From Vibrio sp. 10N.286.49.B1 (GTDB lineage Bacteria > Pseudomonadota > Gammaproteobacteria > Enterobacterales > Vibrionaceae): a DNA stretch of 64,000 nucleotides. Below are positions 1-7,995 of the stretch, one piece after another. The notes beneath the pieces were generated by a model. It searched no databases, was not told the DNA's origin, and worked only from the letters and a program-made list of their open reading frames with translations. The DNA lies in assembly GCF_002873335.1 (NCBI RefSeq), contig NZ_MCUW01000007.1, positions 124,001 to 188,000 of the forward strand, in the 5' to 3' direction. The position numbers and the translations under genes were made by a program. The stretch's first letter is position 1. Each line of letters opens with the position of its first letter.

Positions 1-5
1 TAACG

Positions 6-1439
6 ATGCATCACATTTTTAAAACCATGCTTACATGCACAGCTCTGTTGGCATTACCTGCTAGTTACGCCGCGGATGTTAAAGCAAAGCCTGTACGTGA
101 TATTAGTAAGATTGAGGTACGTGAAAAGGTATTAGAGGAAGCTATCGCATCTAGGACGCTCACCTGGTTAACGGGAAGCGCGGCTAACAATGATTACATG
201 TCAGTGGGTCGAATGGCGAATTATTTTGGTTTTGTCGGTTTTCGTGTCGCTAGCGGTCATAGTTTGTCACGCAGTGCAGTAGCTAAGCAAACGCTCGCCG
301 TACTTACTGCTTCGCAACAACAATTATTGGTGAGATTACTCGAAGAACAAACGCTTCCTTTTGAACGAGCCCAGCAAGCGAGGTTTTCAATAAATCGAGC
401 TCTTGAAGAACTTCTGGTGGGGGAATCAGTATCAGAAGCGAATTTTTTAGCGCTAGGGCGTGAATATGGAGCGAGTGAGGCGGCGCTCGGACGAGTGATA
501 GGACAACGTTTTGGCGAGATAGCACAAACCTTATCGGCGGCACAACGAGATGAACTTTCTGATATCCGAGCTGCTCATATATCTGGTCGGGGGGCGGATA
601 TTCCGTCAAAAGGCAGCAAAATAAAGTTGGGAAAAGAAGAAAAAAAGGAACTCGTTAATTTGGCTGCGCGTTTTTTGACATGGACAACGGGCACTCAAGA
701 ATTTAATGACTTTGAGGTAGTCGGTAAACCTAGTCAGCATTTTGGTTTTGTTAGTCTTAGGATGGCGTCGAATCATGGCGTCAAGCGTGGTAGCGTAGCT
801 CAAGAAGTCCTTGCGATGCTTACGCCACAGCAGCGTTCGATAATACAAGTTGCCGCACGACAGAATGTGGACGATTTTAAGCATTTTCTTGATGCTAGAA
901 GTGCGCTTATGCGAGTCCTTGAAATGGCTTTACTTGGTCAAACTATCGATGAGGCCTTAGTACAAAAGTATGGTCGTGAGGTAGGGGGTGTTGAAGCAAG
1001 AATGACGTGGACCCAAGCCAATGCAATGCTGGCTGTTCGAAATCAGTTTTCTGATCAGCAAGCCTCAGAGTTATTGACTATCAGGAATAAGTATACCGTC
1101 GCGATACAAGACAATGCGGAATATGCCCCTTTAGAGCGAGGCCGCCAGCTATATTCCCAGTGCGTACTTTGTCATGACGTCTCATCTAAACAATCAATTG
1201 GGCCAGATCTTACCGACATTGTGGGGAGAAGGGTGGCCAGCGATACTCAATTTCCCCGCTACTCGATTGCGCTGAAGTCTTTTGCTAAGCGAGAGCCGGT
1301 ATGGAGTGTCGAAATACTTGATGCGTTTATAGCATCGCCGAAAGATCTTGTCCCTGGTACTTACATGGGGTTTAGTGGTCTTGAGAACAAAAAAGAGCGC
1401 AGTGCCCTTATTCAATATTTAGCTCAGCGTAGCCAGTAA
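6..1439 (+). CDS. Exported c-type cytochrome with a duplicated N-terminal domain
   Basis: A 477-residue protein with a signal peptide (hydrophobic core about residues 8-20, likely cut after SYA). A single haem attachment motif CVLCH lies at residues 386-390, and PGTYMGF, with a candidate axial Met454, follows in a typical class I cytochrome c fold at the C-terminus. It should therefore be a periplasmic electron carrier or redox sensor. The region before the haem domain is two copies of one unit of about 140 residues (about 50-195 and 222-365). Both copies carry an LTW-TG motif, then ND, a FGFV segment, a basic patch and a helical tail. I do not recognise that unit. It stands alone at the window edge and converges on dolP; any upstream partner is out of view. 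The ATG at 6 gives a clean signal peptide. The cytochrome assignment is firm, the substrate unknown. Confidence 0.85.
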   Translation: MHHIFKTMLTCTALLALPASYAADVKAKPVRDISKIEVREKVLEEAIASRTLTWLTGSAANNDYMSVGRMANYFGFVGFRVASGHSLSRSAVAKQTLAVLTASQQQLLVRLLEEQTLPFERAQQARFSINRALEELLVGESVSEANFLALGREYGASEAALGRVIGQRFGEIAQTLSAAQRDELSDIRAAHISGRGADIPSKGSKIKLGKEEKKELVNLAARFLTWTTGTQEFNDFEVVGKPSQHFGFVSLRMASNHGVKRGSVAQEVLAMLTPQQRSIIQVAARQNVDDFKHFLDARSALMRVLEMALLGQTIDEALVQKYGREVGGVEARMTWTQANAMLAVRNQFSDQQASELLTIRNKYTVAIQDNAEYAPLERGRQLYSQCVLCHDVSSKQSIGPDLTDIVGRRVASDTQFPRYSIALKSFAKREPVWSVEILDAFIASPKDLVPGTYMGFSGLENKKERSALIQYLAQRSQ

Positions 1440-1542
1440 AGGCAAGTTCTACGGTTGTTGAACGTTGAGACCGATTGCTAGTGAAATTGCAAACGAAGGA
1501 ATAGAAAGCATTCGGGGTGAGGAGGTATAGAGTTTGCTGGGT

Positions 1543-1585
1543 TAATCACTGTACGATAAGGTCGCGCCATAACGTACAGTGGTTA
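1543..1585. repeat. Inverted repeat between convergent genes
   Basis: TAATCACTGTACG at 1543-1555 and CGTACAGTGGTTA at 1573-1585 form an imperfect 13-bp stem (one G-T wobble) around a 17-nt loop. It lies between the 3' ends of the cytochrome gene and dolP. No T-run follows on either strand, so it is not a classic intrinsic terminator. It may stabilise the converging transcripts. Confidence 0.45.
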
Positions 1586-1628
1586 GAGCTTATGGGTAAT
1601 CGCTTATATGAGGTCCAGCCGACTCATA

Positions 1629-2318
1629 CTACCCTTCAATTTCAACAAACGGTGCTGGTTCTTCAATGATTGGTCTCATTGGTTCTTCCTCAGGTACTTG
1701 AGGTGCAGGTGCCGCTTCAGGTTTGACTTCTGTATTGAGTTTTTCTTCGGTCTCGGCAAACTGGAATGCGCGGATAACTTGTTTTACTCCGGAGACATTT
1801 CGCGCGATGTCGGTTGCTACATCGGCGTGTTCCTTAGAGACATAGCCCAGTAAGAAGACTTCTTTGTTTTCAGTGATAACTTTAATTTTTACACCGTTAA
1901 GACGCTCATCAGTGAGGAGTGCCGATTTAACCTTTGTCGTCAGCCAGCTATCATTACTCATCTCAGTAAATCCGAGTGGCGAATTGATGCGTATTTGGTT
2001 GTACACGCGTTTTACGCCATCCAGCGCTGACACTCTTGCGTCGAGTTGGCTTTTTAGCTCTTCGGTTTTGGCTTGTCCCATTAAGACAACAGTACCTCGT
2101 TGAGAGCTTGCAACGACTCTAACTTGACCGACGAATGGCGCTTTGTTGGTCATGCCTGCGACCTCAGATTCAAGGGCGCTGTCGTTCCATATTTCTTTGG
2201 TTGAGCGAGTGTCGGTAACCAGGTTAACGGTGGTTGCGGCACCAGCCACAAACAATCCCGCACAACCAGACAAAAAGACGCTCATTACCAGTAAGGTGAT
2301 GGTTTTATATATTTTCAT
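1629..2318 (-). CDS. dolP: BON-domain outer-membrane lipoprotein DolP (YraP)
   Basis: A 229-residue lipoprotein. The ATG at 2318 puts the lipobox LSGC at Cys19, which fits a lipoprotein; the longer frame from 2366 would run into diaA and spoil the signal peptide. Two BON domains follow (about residues 45-115 and 120-195), as in E. coli DolP, which binds anionic phospholipid at division sites and supports outer-membrane integrity and BamA. The C-terminus carries an acidic, proline-rich tail of about 30 residues that makes it longer than the E. coli protein. It is the last gene of the leftward lpoA-yraN-diaA-dolP set, 4 bp after diaA, so it is probably co-transcribed. The same order occurs in E. 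coli. The family assignment is secure; the role of the tail is unknown. Confidence 0.92.
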   Translation of the reverse strand: MKIYKTITLLVMSVFLSGCAGLFVAGAATTVNLVTDTRSTKEIWNDSALESEVAGMTNKAPFVGQVRVVASSQRGTVVLMGQAKTEELKSQLDARVSALDGVKRVYNQIRINSPLGFTEMSNDSWLTTKVKSALLTDERLNGVKIKVITENKEVFLLGYVSKEHADVATDIARNVSGVKQVIRAFQFAETEEKLNTEVKPEAAPAPQVPEEEPMRPIIEEPAPFVEIEG

Positions 2319-2322
2319 TGCG

Positions 2323-2913
2323 TTACTCTTCATGCGCAGGGAAAAGGACCTGATCGATGAGATCACATAAGCAGTGTAATGTCACCATATGGACCTCATG
2401 GATTCGAGATGTGCGGTGAGACGGGATACGAATCTCCACATCATTTTCGCCCAGTAAACCGGCCATTTCACCACCGTCTTTACCGGTGAAAGCGATGATG
2501 GTCATATCTCGAGTCACTGCGGCTTCCATCGCTTTAAGAACATTTTTACTGTTACCGCTAGTCGAAATCGCTAATAAGATATCGTCAGTCTGGCCAAAGG
2601 CTCGAACTTGTTTCGCGTAAATGTCTTCAAAGTTATAGTCGTTTGCAACGGCTGTCATTGTTGTGCTGTCTGTTGTCAGCGCCATTGCTGGCAGGCTTGG
2701 TCGCTCAGTTTCAAAGCGATTGAGTAAACTGGAAACAAACTGTTGAGCATTAGCAGCTGAGCCGCCATTTCCGCAACAAAGAATTTTATGACCGTTGAGA
2801 AGTGTTGCCACCATAGCTTGAGCTGCATGGGTAATGGCGTCTGGCAGCGCTTCAGCTGCTGCAATTTGAATCTGAATGCTCTCAGTAAAGCTTTCTTTAA
2901 TGCTATCGCGCAT
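2323..2913 (-). CDS. diaA: DnaA initiator-associating protein DiaA (SIS domain)
   Basis: A 196-residue single SIS-domain protein, the same length as E. coli DiaA. Visible SIS motifs are [13 protein letters not shown] near residue 48 and [16 protein letters not shown] near residue 105, the sugar-phosphate-binding loops of the family. DiaA forms a tetramer that binds several DnaA molecules and promotes timely initiation at oriC. It is also close to GmhA (sedoheptulose-7-phosphate isomerase), which has the same fold; the position between yraN and dolP decides for DiaA. The start at 2913 (MRDSIKESF) matches the family better than the in-frame start 33 bp upstream, which lies inside yraN. The gene follows yraN by 2 bp. 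Confidence 0.9.
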   Translation of the reverse strand: MRDSIKESFTESIQIQIAAAEALPDAITHAAQAMVATLLNGHKILCCGNGGSAANAQQFVSSLLNRFETERPSLPAMALTTDSTTMTAVANDYNFEDIYAKQVRAFGQTDDILLAISTSGNSKNVLKAMEAAVTRDMTIIAFTGKDGGEMAGLLGENDVEIRIPSHRTSRIHEVHMVTLHCLCDLIDQVLFPAHEE

Positions 2914-2915
2914 GG

Positions 2916-3326
2916 TTATCCTTGAGTAATCGCGTTTTTTATCCATTCGATATCATCGCCATTATTATGAATAGCGACGACATCAAACCGAAATTCAGTA
3001 TCGTAAGGAGATAAGCCGTTGCTCATAAGCCAAACCATCGCTGCTTTTTGCAGCTTTTTGGCTTTAGATGGGGTCACCATCTCTTGAGCACTGCCATATT
3101 GACGACTTTGACGATATTTTACCTCAACAAAGACAAGGCATGTAGCTTCTTTCATGATGAGATCGAGTTCACCGCATTTTACGGTGTAGTTTTTCGTTAA
3201 CGTATTTAGGCCTTGCTGGCCTAAATACGTTTGCGCTAGGTCTTCGTAGTGCTGACCAATTTTACGTTTGTCCACGGGTGTTGCAGGTGGTTTACTCGCT
3301 GGCGCTTTCTGCCACGGTAGTCGCAT
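2916..3326 (-). CDS. yraN: YraN family protein (UPF0102), predicted nuclease fold
   Basis: A 136-residue protein with the conserved YraN core: G-x-x-YE near the N-terminus, then GELDLIM and VFVEVKYR (about residues 55-75). These form the D-x(n)-E-x-K pattern of endonuclease-like Holliday-resolvase folds. A biochemical role is not established for the family. The start at 3326 (MRLPWQKA) is preceded by GGAA about 7 bases upstream and overlaps the end of lpoA by 35 bp; longer in-frame starts at 3365 and 3470 would overlap lpoA further. It sits between lpoA and diaA as in E. coli and is probably translated from the lpoA transcript. Confidence 0.85.
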   Translation of the reverse strand: MRLPWQKAPASKPPATPVDKRKIGQHYEDLAQTYLGQQGLNTLTKNYTVKCGELDLIMKEATCLVFVEVKYRQSRQYGSAQEMVTPSKAKKLQKAAMVWLMSNGLSPYDTEFRFDVVAIHNNGDDIEWIKNAITQG

Positions 3327-5190
3327 TTGTCGATTCCAGTTCGTTGCCTTCTTCCGTGTTGTCATCAGCGCTAATCGTCTGTGATTTTGCTTGACCGTGC
3401 ACACCCCATGCAATCTGTCGTTGCACCACACAATTTGAGTCAATGGTGAGTGTACCGGTTTGCCCATCAACGGAATAACCTTCTACCGCTTTAAGTTGAG
3501 GAAGTTCTTTAGTGAGAGCGTAGGCATCCATACCAAGGGCTTGCAAACGTTTCTCTGCGTTTGAGCTCTTAGGCCAAAACTTTGTGATTTGTGCTTCAAG
3601 CTGTTCATCTTCTTCGATTAGCATTGGAATATCACTGTAAACCACACCAGTAAGGTCTTCATATTGACGCTTGCTAGAGTTGCTGTGCGAGTCTGCAAAC
3701 AACTTAGGTTGGCTGGCATCAGGGTTGATAGCGACCTCAATGAATGGCTTAATCAATGTTAAGTCAGCCCCGTTAGCGACAATGTACACGGAATCAATAT
3801 CTCGACGGCTTCTCGGCTGATTCTCAAGTTTCATGCCCGTGAGGGCCTCCATTTGAGCGATGCGTTGCTGGCTTTCTTGCAATCCAAATACGTTGTTAAT
3901 GGTCTTTTGCAGTTGTGCGCGACTGCTGTATTGAGCCACAGCAATGTTGTTCGGGCTTAGTTTTGCCCACTCTTCTTCAAAGGCCTTGACGACACGATTA
4001 CCTAATGAGCTTTTCGGGGCAAGAATTAATGGGTAAGCATAATTTTCTTGTGATAAATGTTTGGCAGCCTGTGTGACTTCTTGTTCAGGCGAAAGCGTTA
4101 GATAGCACATGGCTTGCGTTGGTTCGATAGTGGTTGGAATGTTCAACGCTAGAGCTGGAATTGGCTTTTCTGCTGACAGCTGTGCTTGTTGTAGCTTTTC
4201 AACATTTTCCTTGATCAATGGACCCACAATAAAGTCGACATTATTGGCGATAAGTCGTGCTTTAATGTCACTGGCGGTGGTTTCGTGGGTGTCGATCACG
4301 GTGAAGATGGCTTCAGGATCGCGCTGCGTGTCATCCATTGTTGCCATCATGAAACCATCACGAACCAATTGAGCTTGTTTGGCGTATTTTCCAGTCAATG
4401 GGAGGAGCAATGCTGTGCTGTGCGGCGTGGATATCTCAAGGTTAAGTATATCGTAGATGCTCTGTGGGGTATAAACCGCGGCTGGGTGATTATTATTTTC
4501 TGCTAACCAGTTTTTTAATGTGTTTTGCAATTGAGGCAGGCTAGTGCTGAGTGCTTTCATGTAGCTTGCAAGCTGAACCCATCCATCAAGGATCTCTTCT
4601 TCTGGCTTAATCTCTAATTGGGAGAGTTGCTCCCCAGAGTATTGGTTGAGGTTATGCCAAATTTTTGCATTGATTGCTTCTTGCTGCTCGCGTGGCGCAA
4701 AGCTGGCCATCGCCACATACTCGCGGCTGGATTCAATATAGTTACCCATCTGCTCTAAGCTTTGGCCTCGTAGCTGATGATAGTGCATCCATTGTTGCTG
4801 CAGTAGTGGCCACTCAGCAGGCAGATTGAGCTGCAAATAAGCATCTTGTGCGTTGCCCTGTGCGAGGTTTAACTCAGCGCGAGCTAACTGCCACTCAGCT
4901 TGTTGAATCGTCGTTAGGTTTTGCTTGGCTAAGCGATTAGAAAGGCGCTGCGCTTGATCGTAGTTACCTTCTTGAATCGAGGCTTTGAAGGCAAGAATGA
5001 GCCATTCATTAGCAAACCCACCCTGATCGCTGTCGGCACGCATCAAATACACTTCAGAAGATGAGGTCGGTGCCATCGTAATATCAACGCTGCTTGGCGC
5101 GCTTGGTTGGGTTGAACAAGCGGCAATGGACAGGGCCAATGCAATGGGCGTTAGCAGGCGCGTTACACTATTTCTTTTACGGTTCATCAT
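3292..5190 (-). CDS. lpoA: Penicillin-binding protein activator LpoA
   Basis: A lipoprotein of 632 residues with lipobox SIAAC (Cys25 from the ATG at 5190). LpoA is anchored in the outer membrane and reaches through the periplasm to stimulate the transpeptidase of PBP1A. The N-terminal part is helical and TPR-like (to about residue 250). The C-terminal part resembles a periplasmic-binding fold, with LLLPLTGKYAKQAQLVRDGFM and a second lobe containing SVYIVANGADLTLIKP. Several in-frame ATGs cluster at the start; 5190 (MMNRKRN) gives the shortest lipoprotein signal, with an AAAGAG ribosome site about 10 bases upstream. It heads the leftward operon lpoA-yraN-diaA-dolP and is divergent from rsmI, as in enterobacteria. 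Confidence 0.93.
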   Translation of the reverse strand: MMNRKRNSVTRLLTPIALALSIAACSTQPSAPSSVDITMAPTSSSEVYLMRADSDQGGFANEWLILAFKASIQEGNYDQAQRLSNRLAKQNLTTIQQAEWQLARAELNLAQGNAQDAYLQLNLPAEWPLLQQQWMHYHQLRGQSLEQMGNYIESSREYVAMASFAPREQQEAINAKIWHNLNQYSGEQLSQLEIKPEEEILDGWVQLASYMKALSTSLPQLQNTLKNWLAENNNHPAAVYTPQSIYDILNLEISTPHSTALLLPLTGKYAKQAQLVRDGFMMATMDDTQRDPEAIFTVIDTHETTASDIKARLIANNVDFIVGPLIKENVEKLQQAQLSAEKPIPALALNIPTTIEPTQAMCYLTLSPEQEVTQAAKHLSQENYAYPLILAPKSSLGNRVVKAFEEEWAKLSPNNIAVAQYSSRAQLQKTINNVFGLQESQQRIAQMEALTGMKLENQPRSRRDIDSVYIVANGADLTLIKPFIEVAINPDASQPKLFADSHSNSSKRQYEDLTGVVYSDIPMLIEEDEQLEAQITKFWPKSSNAEKRLQALGMDAYALTKELPQLKAVEGYSVDGQTGTLTIDSNCVVQRQIAWGVHGQAKSQTISADDNTEEGNELESTNATTVAESASE

Positions 5191-5226
5191 TGCCATGAGC
5201 TCTTTAATCACTATTCGTGTAAAATC

Positions 5227-5255
5227 ATTATATTAATCGTTGAAGTGATGGTAAA
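5227..5255 (-). promoter_or_regulatory. Probable sigma70 promoter of lpoA operon
   Basis: Read leftward, TTTACC (5255-5250) and TATAAT (5232-5227) are separated by 17 bp, giving a start near 5220 and a leader of about 30 nt before lpoA. The AT-rich gap is shared with rsmI, whose own promoter may overlap it. Confidence 0.5.
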
Positions 5256-5258
5256 CAA

Positions 5259-6122
5259 ATGACAAGCAACAAAACCATTCATATTGAGCAACCAACGCTC
5301 TTTATTGTGCCAACTCCCATTGGGAACCTTGGTGATATCACGCATAGGGCACTAGAGGTGTTGCATAGTGTGGATATTATTGCCGCTGAAGATACCAGAC
5401 ATACTGGCAAACTTCTTTCTCACTTCAATATACAAACTAGAACATTTGCGCTTCATGATCACAATGAGCAACAAAAAGCACAAGTTTTAGTTGAAAAATT
5501 GTTATCTGGCGAGTCCATTGCCTTGGTATCGGATGCTGGGACTCCACTCATTAGCGATCCAGGGTATCATCTTGTATCACAATGTCGTCAAGCTGGCGTT
5601 AATGTTGTGCCATTACCTGGTGCATGTGCGGTGATCACGGCGTTAAGCGCCTCAGGCCTTCCTTCTGACCGATTCAGCTTCGAAGGCTTTTTGCCTGCCA
5701 AGAGCAAAGGACGCAAAGATAAATTTCTAGAGATTGCTAAAGCTGAGCGTACCTGTATTTTCTATGAATCACCACACCGTATTACGGAATCTATGGCTGA
5801 TATGTTGGAAGTGTTAGGCCCAGACCGTGAAGTTGTGTTGGCACGAGAGTTAACCAAAACGTTTGAAACAATCCAAGGCTTACCTTTGGGAGAGCTCATT
5901 GAATGGATAGCAGAAGACGCTAACCGTAAGCGCGGCGAGATGGTGTTGTTGATTCACGGACACCGAGAGGCGGCGATCGAAGGTTTACCGGATGAAGCCA
6001 CGAGAACACTCGGTATTTTGGTTAAAGAGCTGCCACTAAAGAAAGCGGCAGGCATGACGGCTGAAATTTATAACCTTAAAAAGAACGCTCTTTACAAATG
6101 GGGGCTAGAAAACCTTGAGTAA
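5259..6122 (+). CDS. rsmI: 16S rRNA (cytidine-1402 2'-O) methyltransferase RsmI
   Basis: A 287-residue tetrapyrrole-methylase-fold enzyme that uses S-adenosylmethionine to 2'-O-methylate C1402 in the 16S rRNA decoding centre. Family motifs are in order: [11 protein letters not shown] (about 20-30), [27 protein letters not shown] and [18 protein letters not shown]. Length is normal for RsmI. It is interesting that its base-methylating partner for the same residue, RsmH (N4 of C1402), is the next protein gene, separated only by rnpB. The ribosome-binding site is weak. The stop codon lies just after the -35 element of the rnpB promoter. Confidence 0.95.
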   Translation: MTSNKTIHIEQPTLFIVPTPIGNLGDITHRALEVLHSVDIIAAEDTRHTGKLLSHFNIQTRTFALHDHNEQQKAQVLVEKLLSGESIALVSDAGTPLISDPGYHLVSQCRQAGVNVVPLPGACAVITALSASGLPSDRFSFEGFLPAKSKGRKDKFLEIAKAERTCIFYESPHRITESMADMLEVLGPDREVVLARELTKTFETIQGLPLGELIEWIAEDANRKRGEMVLLIHGHREAAIEGLPDEATRTLGILVKELPLKKAAGMTAEIYNLKKNALYKWGLENLE

Positions 6123-6143
6123 TTGCGCGCGCTCCTATACAAT
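6115..6143 (+). promoter_or_regulatory. Probable rnpB promoter overlapping the rsmI stop
   Basis: TTGAGT (6115-6120) and TACAAT (6138-6143) are 17 bp apart, followed by a GC-rich stretch (CCGCGG) before the RNA 5' end. The -35 element is made from the last codons of rsmI. A GC-rich discriminator is typical of stable-RNA promoters under stringent control. Confidence 0.6.
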
Positions 6144-6152
6144 CCGCGGCCT

Positions 6153-6559
6153 GAAGTTGACCAGATAGTCGCTGCTTCATTGACGTCCCCTTGAGCTTGT
6201 CTTGGGGGAGACTGATGGAGGGGAGGAAAGTCCGGGCTCCACAGAGCAGGGTGCCAGGTAACGCCTGGGGGGCGTGAGCCCACGACAAGTGCAGCAGAGA
6301 GAAGACCGCCGATGGCTCTATTTCTTCGGAAAGAGCACAGGTAAGGCTGAAAGGGTGCGGTAAGAGCGCACCGGACGACTGGTAACAGTTCGTTGCAAGG
6401 TAAACTCCACCCGGAGCAAGACCAAATAGGCTTTCACATTGCGCGGCTCGCGTAAGGGAGCGGGTAGGTTGCTTGAGCCAGTGAGCGATTGCTGGCCTAG
6501 ACGAATGGCTATCACCGCTTAGGCGGATACAAAACCCGGCTTATAGGTCAACTTCACCT
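6153..6559 (+). ncRNA. rnpB: RNase P RNA (M1 RNA), bacterial class A
   Basis: The RNA subunit of RNase P, which trims the 5' leaders of tRNA precursors. The sequence aligns by eye with E. coli M1 RNA from end to end: GAAGTTGACCAGATAGTCGC at the 5' end, GGAGGAAAGTCCGGGCTCC, CAGGGTGCCAGGTAACGCC, the GAAAGGGTGCGGTAAGAGCGCACC block, and AAACTCCACCCGGAGCAAG. The terminal CCCGGCTTATAGGTCAACTTCACCT pairs back to the 5' end, closing helix P1 (GAAGTTGACC with GGTCAACTTC). Length, about 407 nt, is close to the 377 nt of E. coli. Open reading frames antisense or parallel to this RNA should be ignored. It sits between rsmI and rsmH with its own promoter and terminator. Confidence 0.97.
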
Positions 6560-6565
6560 TTTAAG

Positions 6566-6604
6566 AAAAACCCATTACAAATTGATTTTGTGATGGGTTT
6601 TTTG
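6566..6604 (+). terminator. Intrinsic terminator of rnpB
   Basis: AAACCCATTACAAA and TTTGTGATGGGTTT form a long stem around a short loop, followed by a T-rich tract. It lies 7 bp after the RNase P RNA end and separates it from the dcw cluster. Confidence 0.88.
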
Positions 6605-6711
6605 CTTTTTTATCACCTATCTTTACGTTAGGCTGAACTTAACCAGATGACGTTACTTCGTGAAATCAGTACACTTGTCATCTTTGACCTACGCAACTCT
6701 TGAGATCACCA

Positions 6712-7662
6712 ATGAGCGAATCTTTTCAACACGTTTCAGTTTTACTGCATGAATCCATCGATGGCTTAGCGATTAAGCCCGACGGTATCTATATTGATGG
6801 CACATTTGGTCGTGGTGGTCACAGTCGTCAAATTCTTTCGCAATTGGGTGAAAACGGTCGCCTGTATAGCATAGACCGTGATCCTCAAGCCATTGAAGAA
6901 GCAAAGAAAATTCAAGACCCTAACTTTACTATTATCCATGGCCCATTTTCAGGTATCGCGGAATACGCGCAGCGTTATGATCTCGTCGGCAAGGTCGATG
7001 GGGTGTTACTTGATCTTGGCGTATCGTCACCGCAGCTTGATGACGCGGAGCGTGGCTTTAGTTTTATGAACGATGGCCCGTTAGACATGCGTATGGATCC
7101 AACATCTGGAATGCCAGTGTCGCAATGGCTAGCGCACGCAGATTTGGACGATATCACTTGGGTGATCCGTGAATTTGGTGAAGATAAACACGCGCGCCGT
7201 ATTGCTAAAGCCATTGTTGCGCACCGTGAAGATGAAGAAAAAGAGCCGTTAACACGTACTGGTCAACTTGCAAAATTGATCTCAGATGCGGCTCCAAAAA
7301 GCTTTAAAGAAAAGAAACACCCTGCGACGCGTAGCTTTCAAGCCTTCCGTATCTATATCAACAGTGAGCTTGATGAGATTGAAACGGCATTGAAGGGCGC
7401 GGCCAGTATTCTTGCTCCTGAAGGGCGCTTATCCGTGATTAGTTTTCACTCACTCGAAGACCGTATGGTGAAGCACTTTATTCGTAAGGAAAGCCGTGGA
7501 CCTCAGGTTCCACATGGTATCCCTATGACGGAGGCGCAAATTAAAGCCCTAGGTAGCCCGAATCTTAAAGCGGTTGGAAAAGCGAGAAAGCCAACCGAGC
7601 AAGAAGTGGAAGTGAATACACGCTCAAGAAGTTCAGTACTTCGTATCGCAGAAAAACTATAG
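6712..7662 (+). CDS. rsmH: 16S rRNA (cytosine-1402 N4) methyltransferase RsmH
   Basis: A 316-residue SAM-dependent methyltransferase (formerly MraW) that methylates N4 of C1402 in 16S rRNA. The SAM-binding loop is [13 protein letters not shown] (about residues 31-43). [20 protein letters not shown] and [14 protein letters not shown] are the family signatures. The ATG at 6712 (MSESFQHVS) is chosen over an in-frame TTG at 6700 because it matches the family N-terminus. In this window it is the first gene of the division and cell-wall cluster; no mraZ lies in the 107 bp between the rnpB terminator and the start. ftsL follows after 12 bp. Confidence 0.95.
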   Translation: MSESFQHVSVLLHESIDGLAIKPDGIYIDGTFGRGGHSRQILSQLGENGRLYSIDRDPQAIEEAKKIQDPNFTIIHGPFSGIAEYAQRYDLVGKVDGVLLDLGVSSPQLDDAERGFSFMNDGPLDMRMDPTSGMPVSQWLAHADLDDITWVIREFGEDKHARRIAKAIVAHREDEEKEPLTRTGQLAKLISDAAPKSFKEKKHPATRSFQAFRIYINSELDEIETALKGAASILAPEGRLSVISFHSLEDRMVKHFIRKESRGPQVPHGIPMTEAQIKALGSPNLKAVGKARKPTEQEVEVNTRSRSSVLRIAEKL

Positions 7663-7674
7663 CGGACGAGCCGG

Positions 7675-7995
7675 ATGTCTAACGAAACTAAGCATAATCT
7701 CGCCAAAGTGATACTGTTTGACCTCTTAACCGTCGGTCGAGTGCCACTTATTATTCTTATGCTTATTTTTGCCACGGCAATGGGGGTGGTATTCGCCACC
7801 CACCATACTCGACAAGCGGTGAATGAAAAAGACATGGCATTGCAAGAGCGTGATCGACTTGATAATGAATGGCGAAATTTGTTGTTGGAAGAGAATGCGC
7901 TCTCAGAACATAGTCGTGTTCAGGCTATGGCGAAGCAAGAGCTTGATATGCATCGTCCTGATGCGAGCAAGGAAGTAGTGGTTTCTCTCAAATGA
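7675..7995 (+). CDS. ftsL: Cell division protein FtsL
   Basis: A 106-residue bitopic membrane protein: short cytoplasmic N-terminus, one transmembrane segment (about residues 24-43, PLIILMLIFATAMGVVFAT), then a periplasmic coiled coil (about 45-85). With FtsB and FtsQ it forms the divisome subcomplex that activates the FtsW-FtsI synthase. Identity rests on size, topology and its place between rsmH and ftsI; sequence conservation in this family is low. The stop overlaps the ftsI start by 4 bp (ATGA), so translation is probably coupled. Confidence 0.92.
   Translation: MSNETKHNLAKVILFDLLTVGRVPLIILMLIFATAMGVVFATHHTRQAVNEKDMALQERDRLDNEWRNLLLEENALSEHSRVQAMAKQELDMHRPDASKEVVVSLK

Noticed and set aside
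6076..6515. Short open frames on the minus strand over 6.1-6.5 kb
   Set aside because: They are antisense to the RNase P RNA gene, whose sequence matches from end to end; the frames reflect its GC-rich helices.
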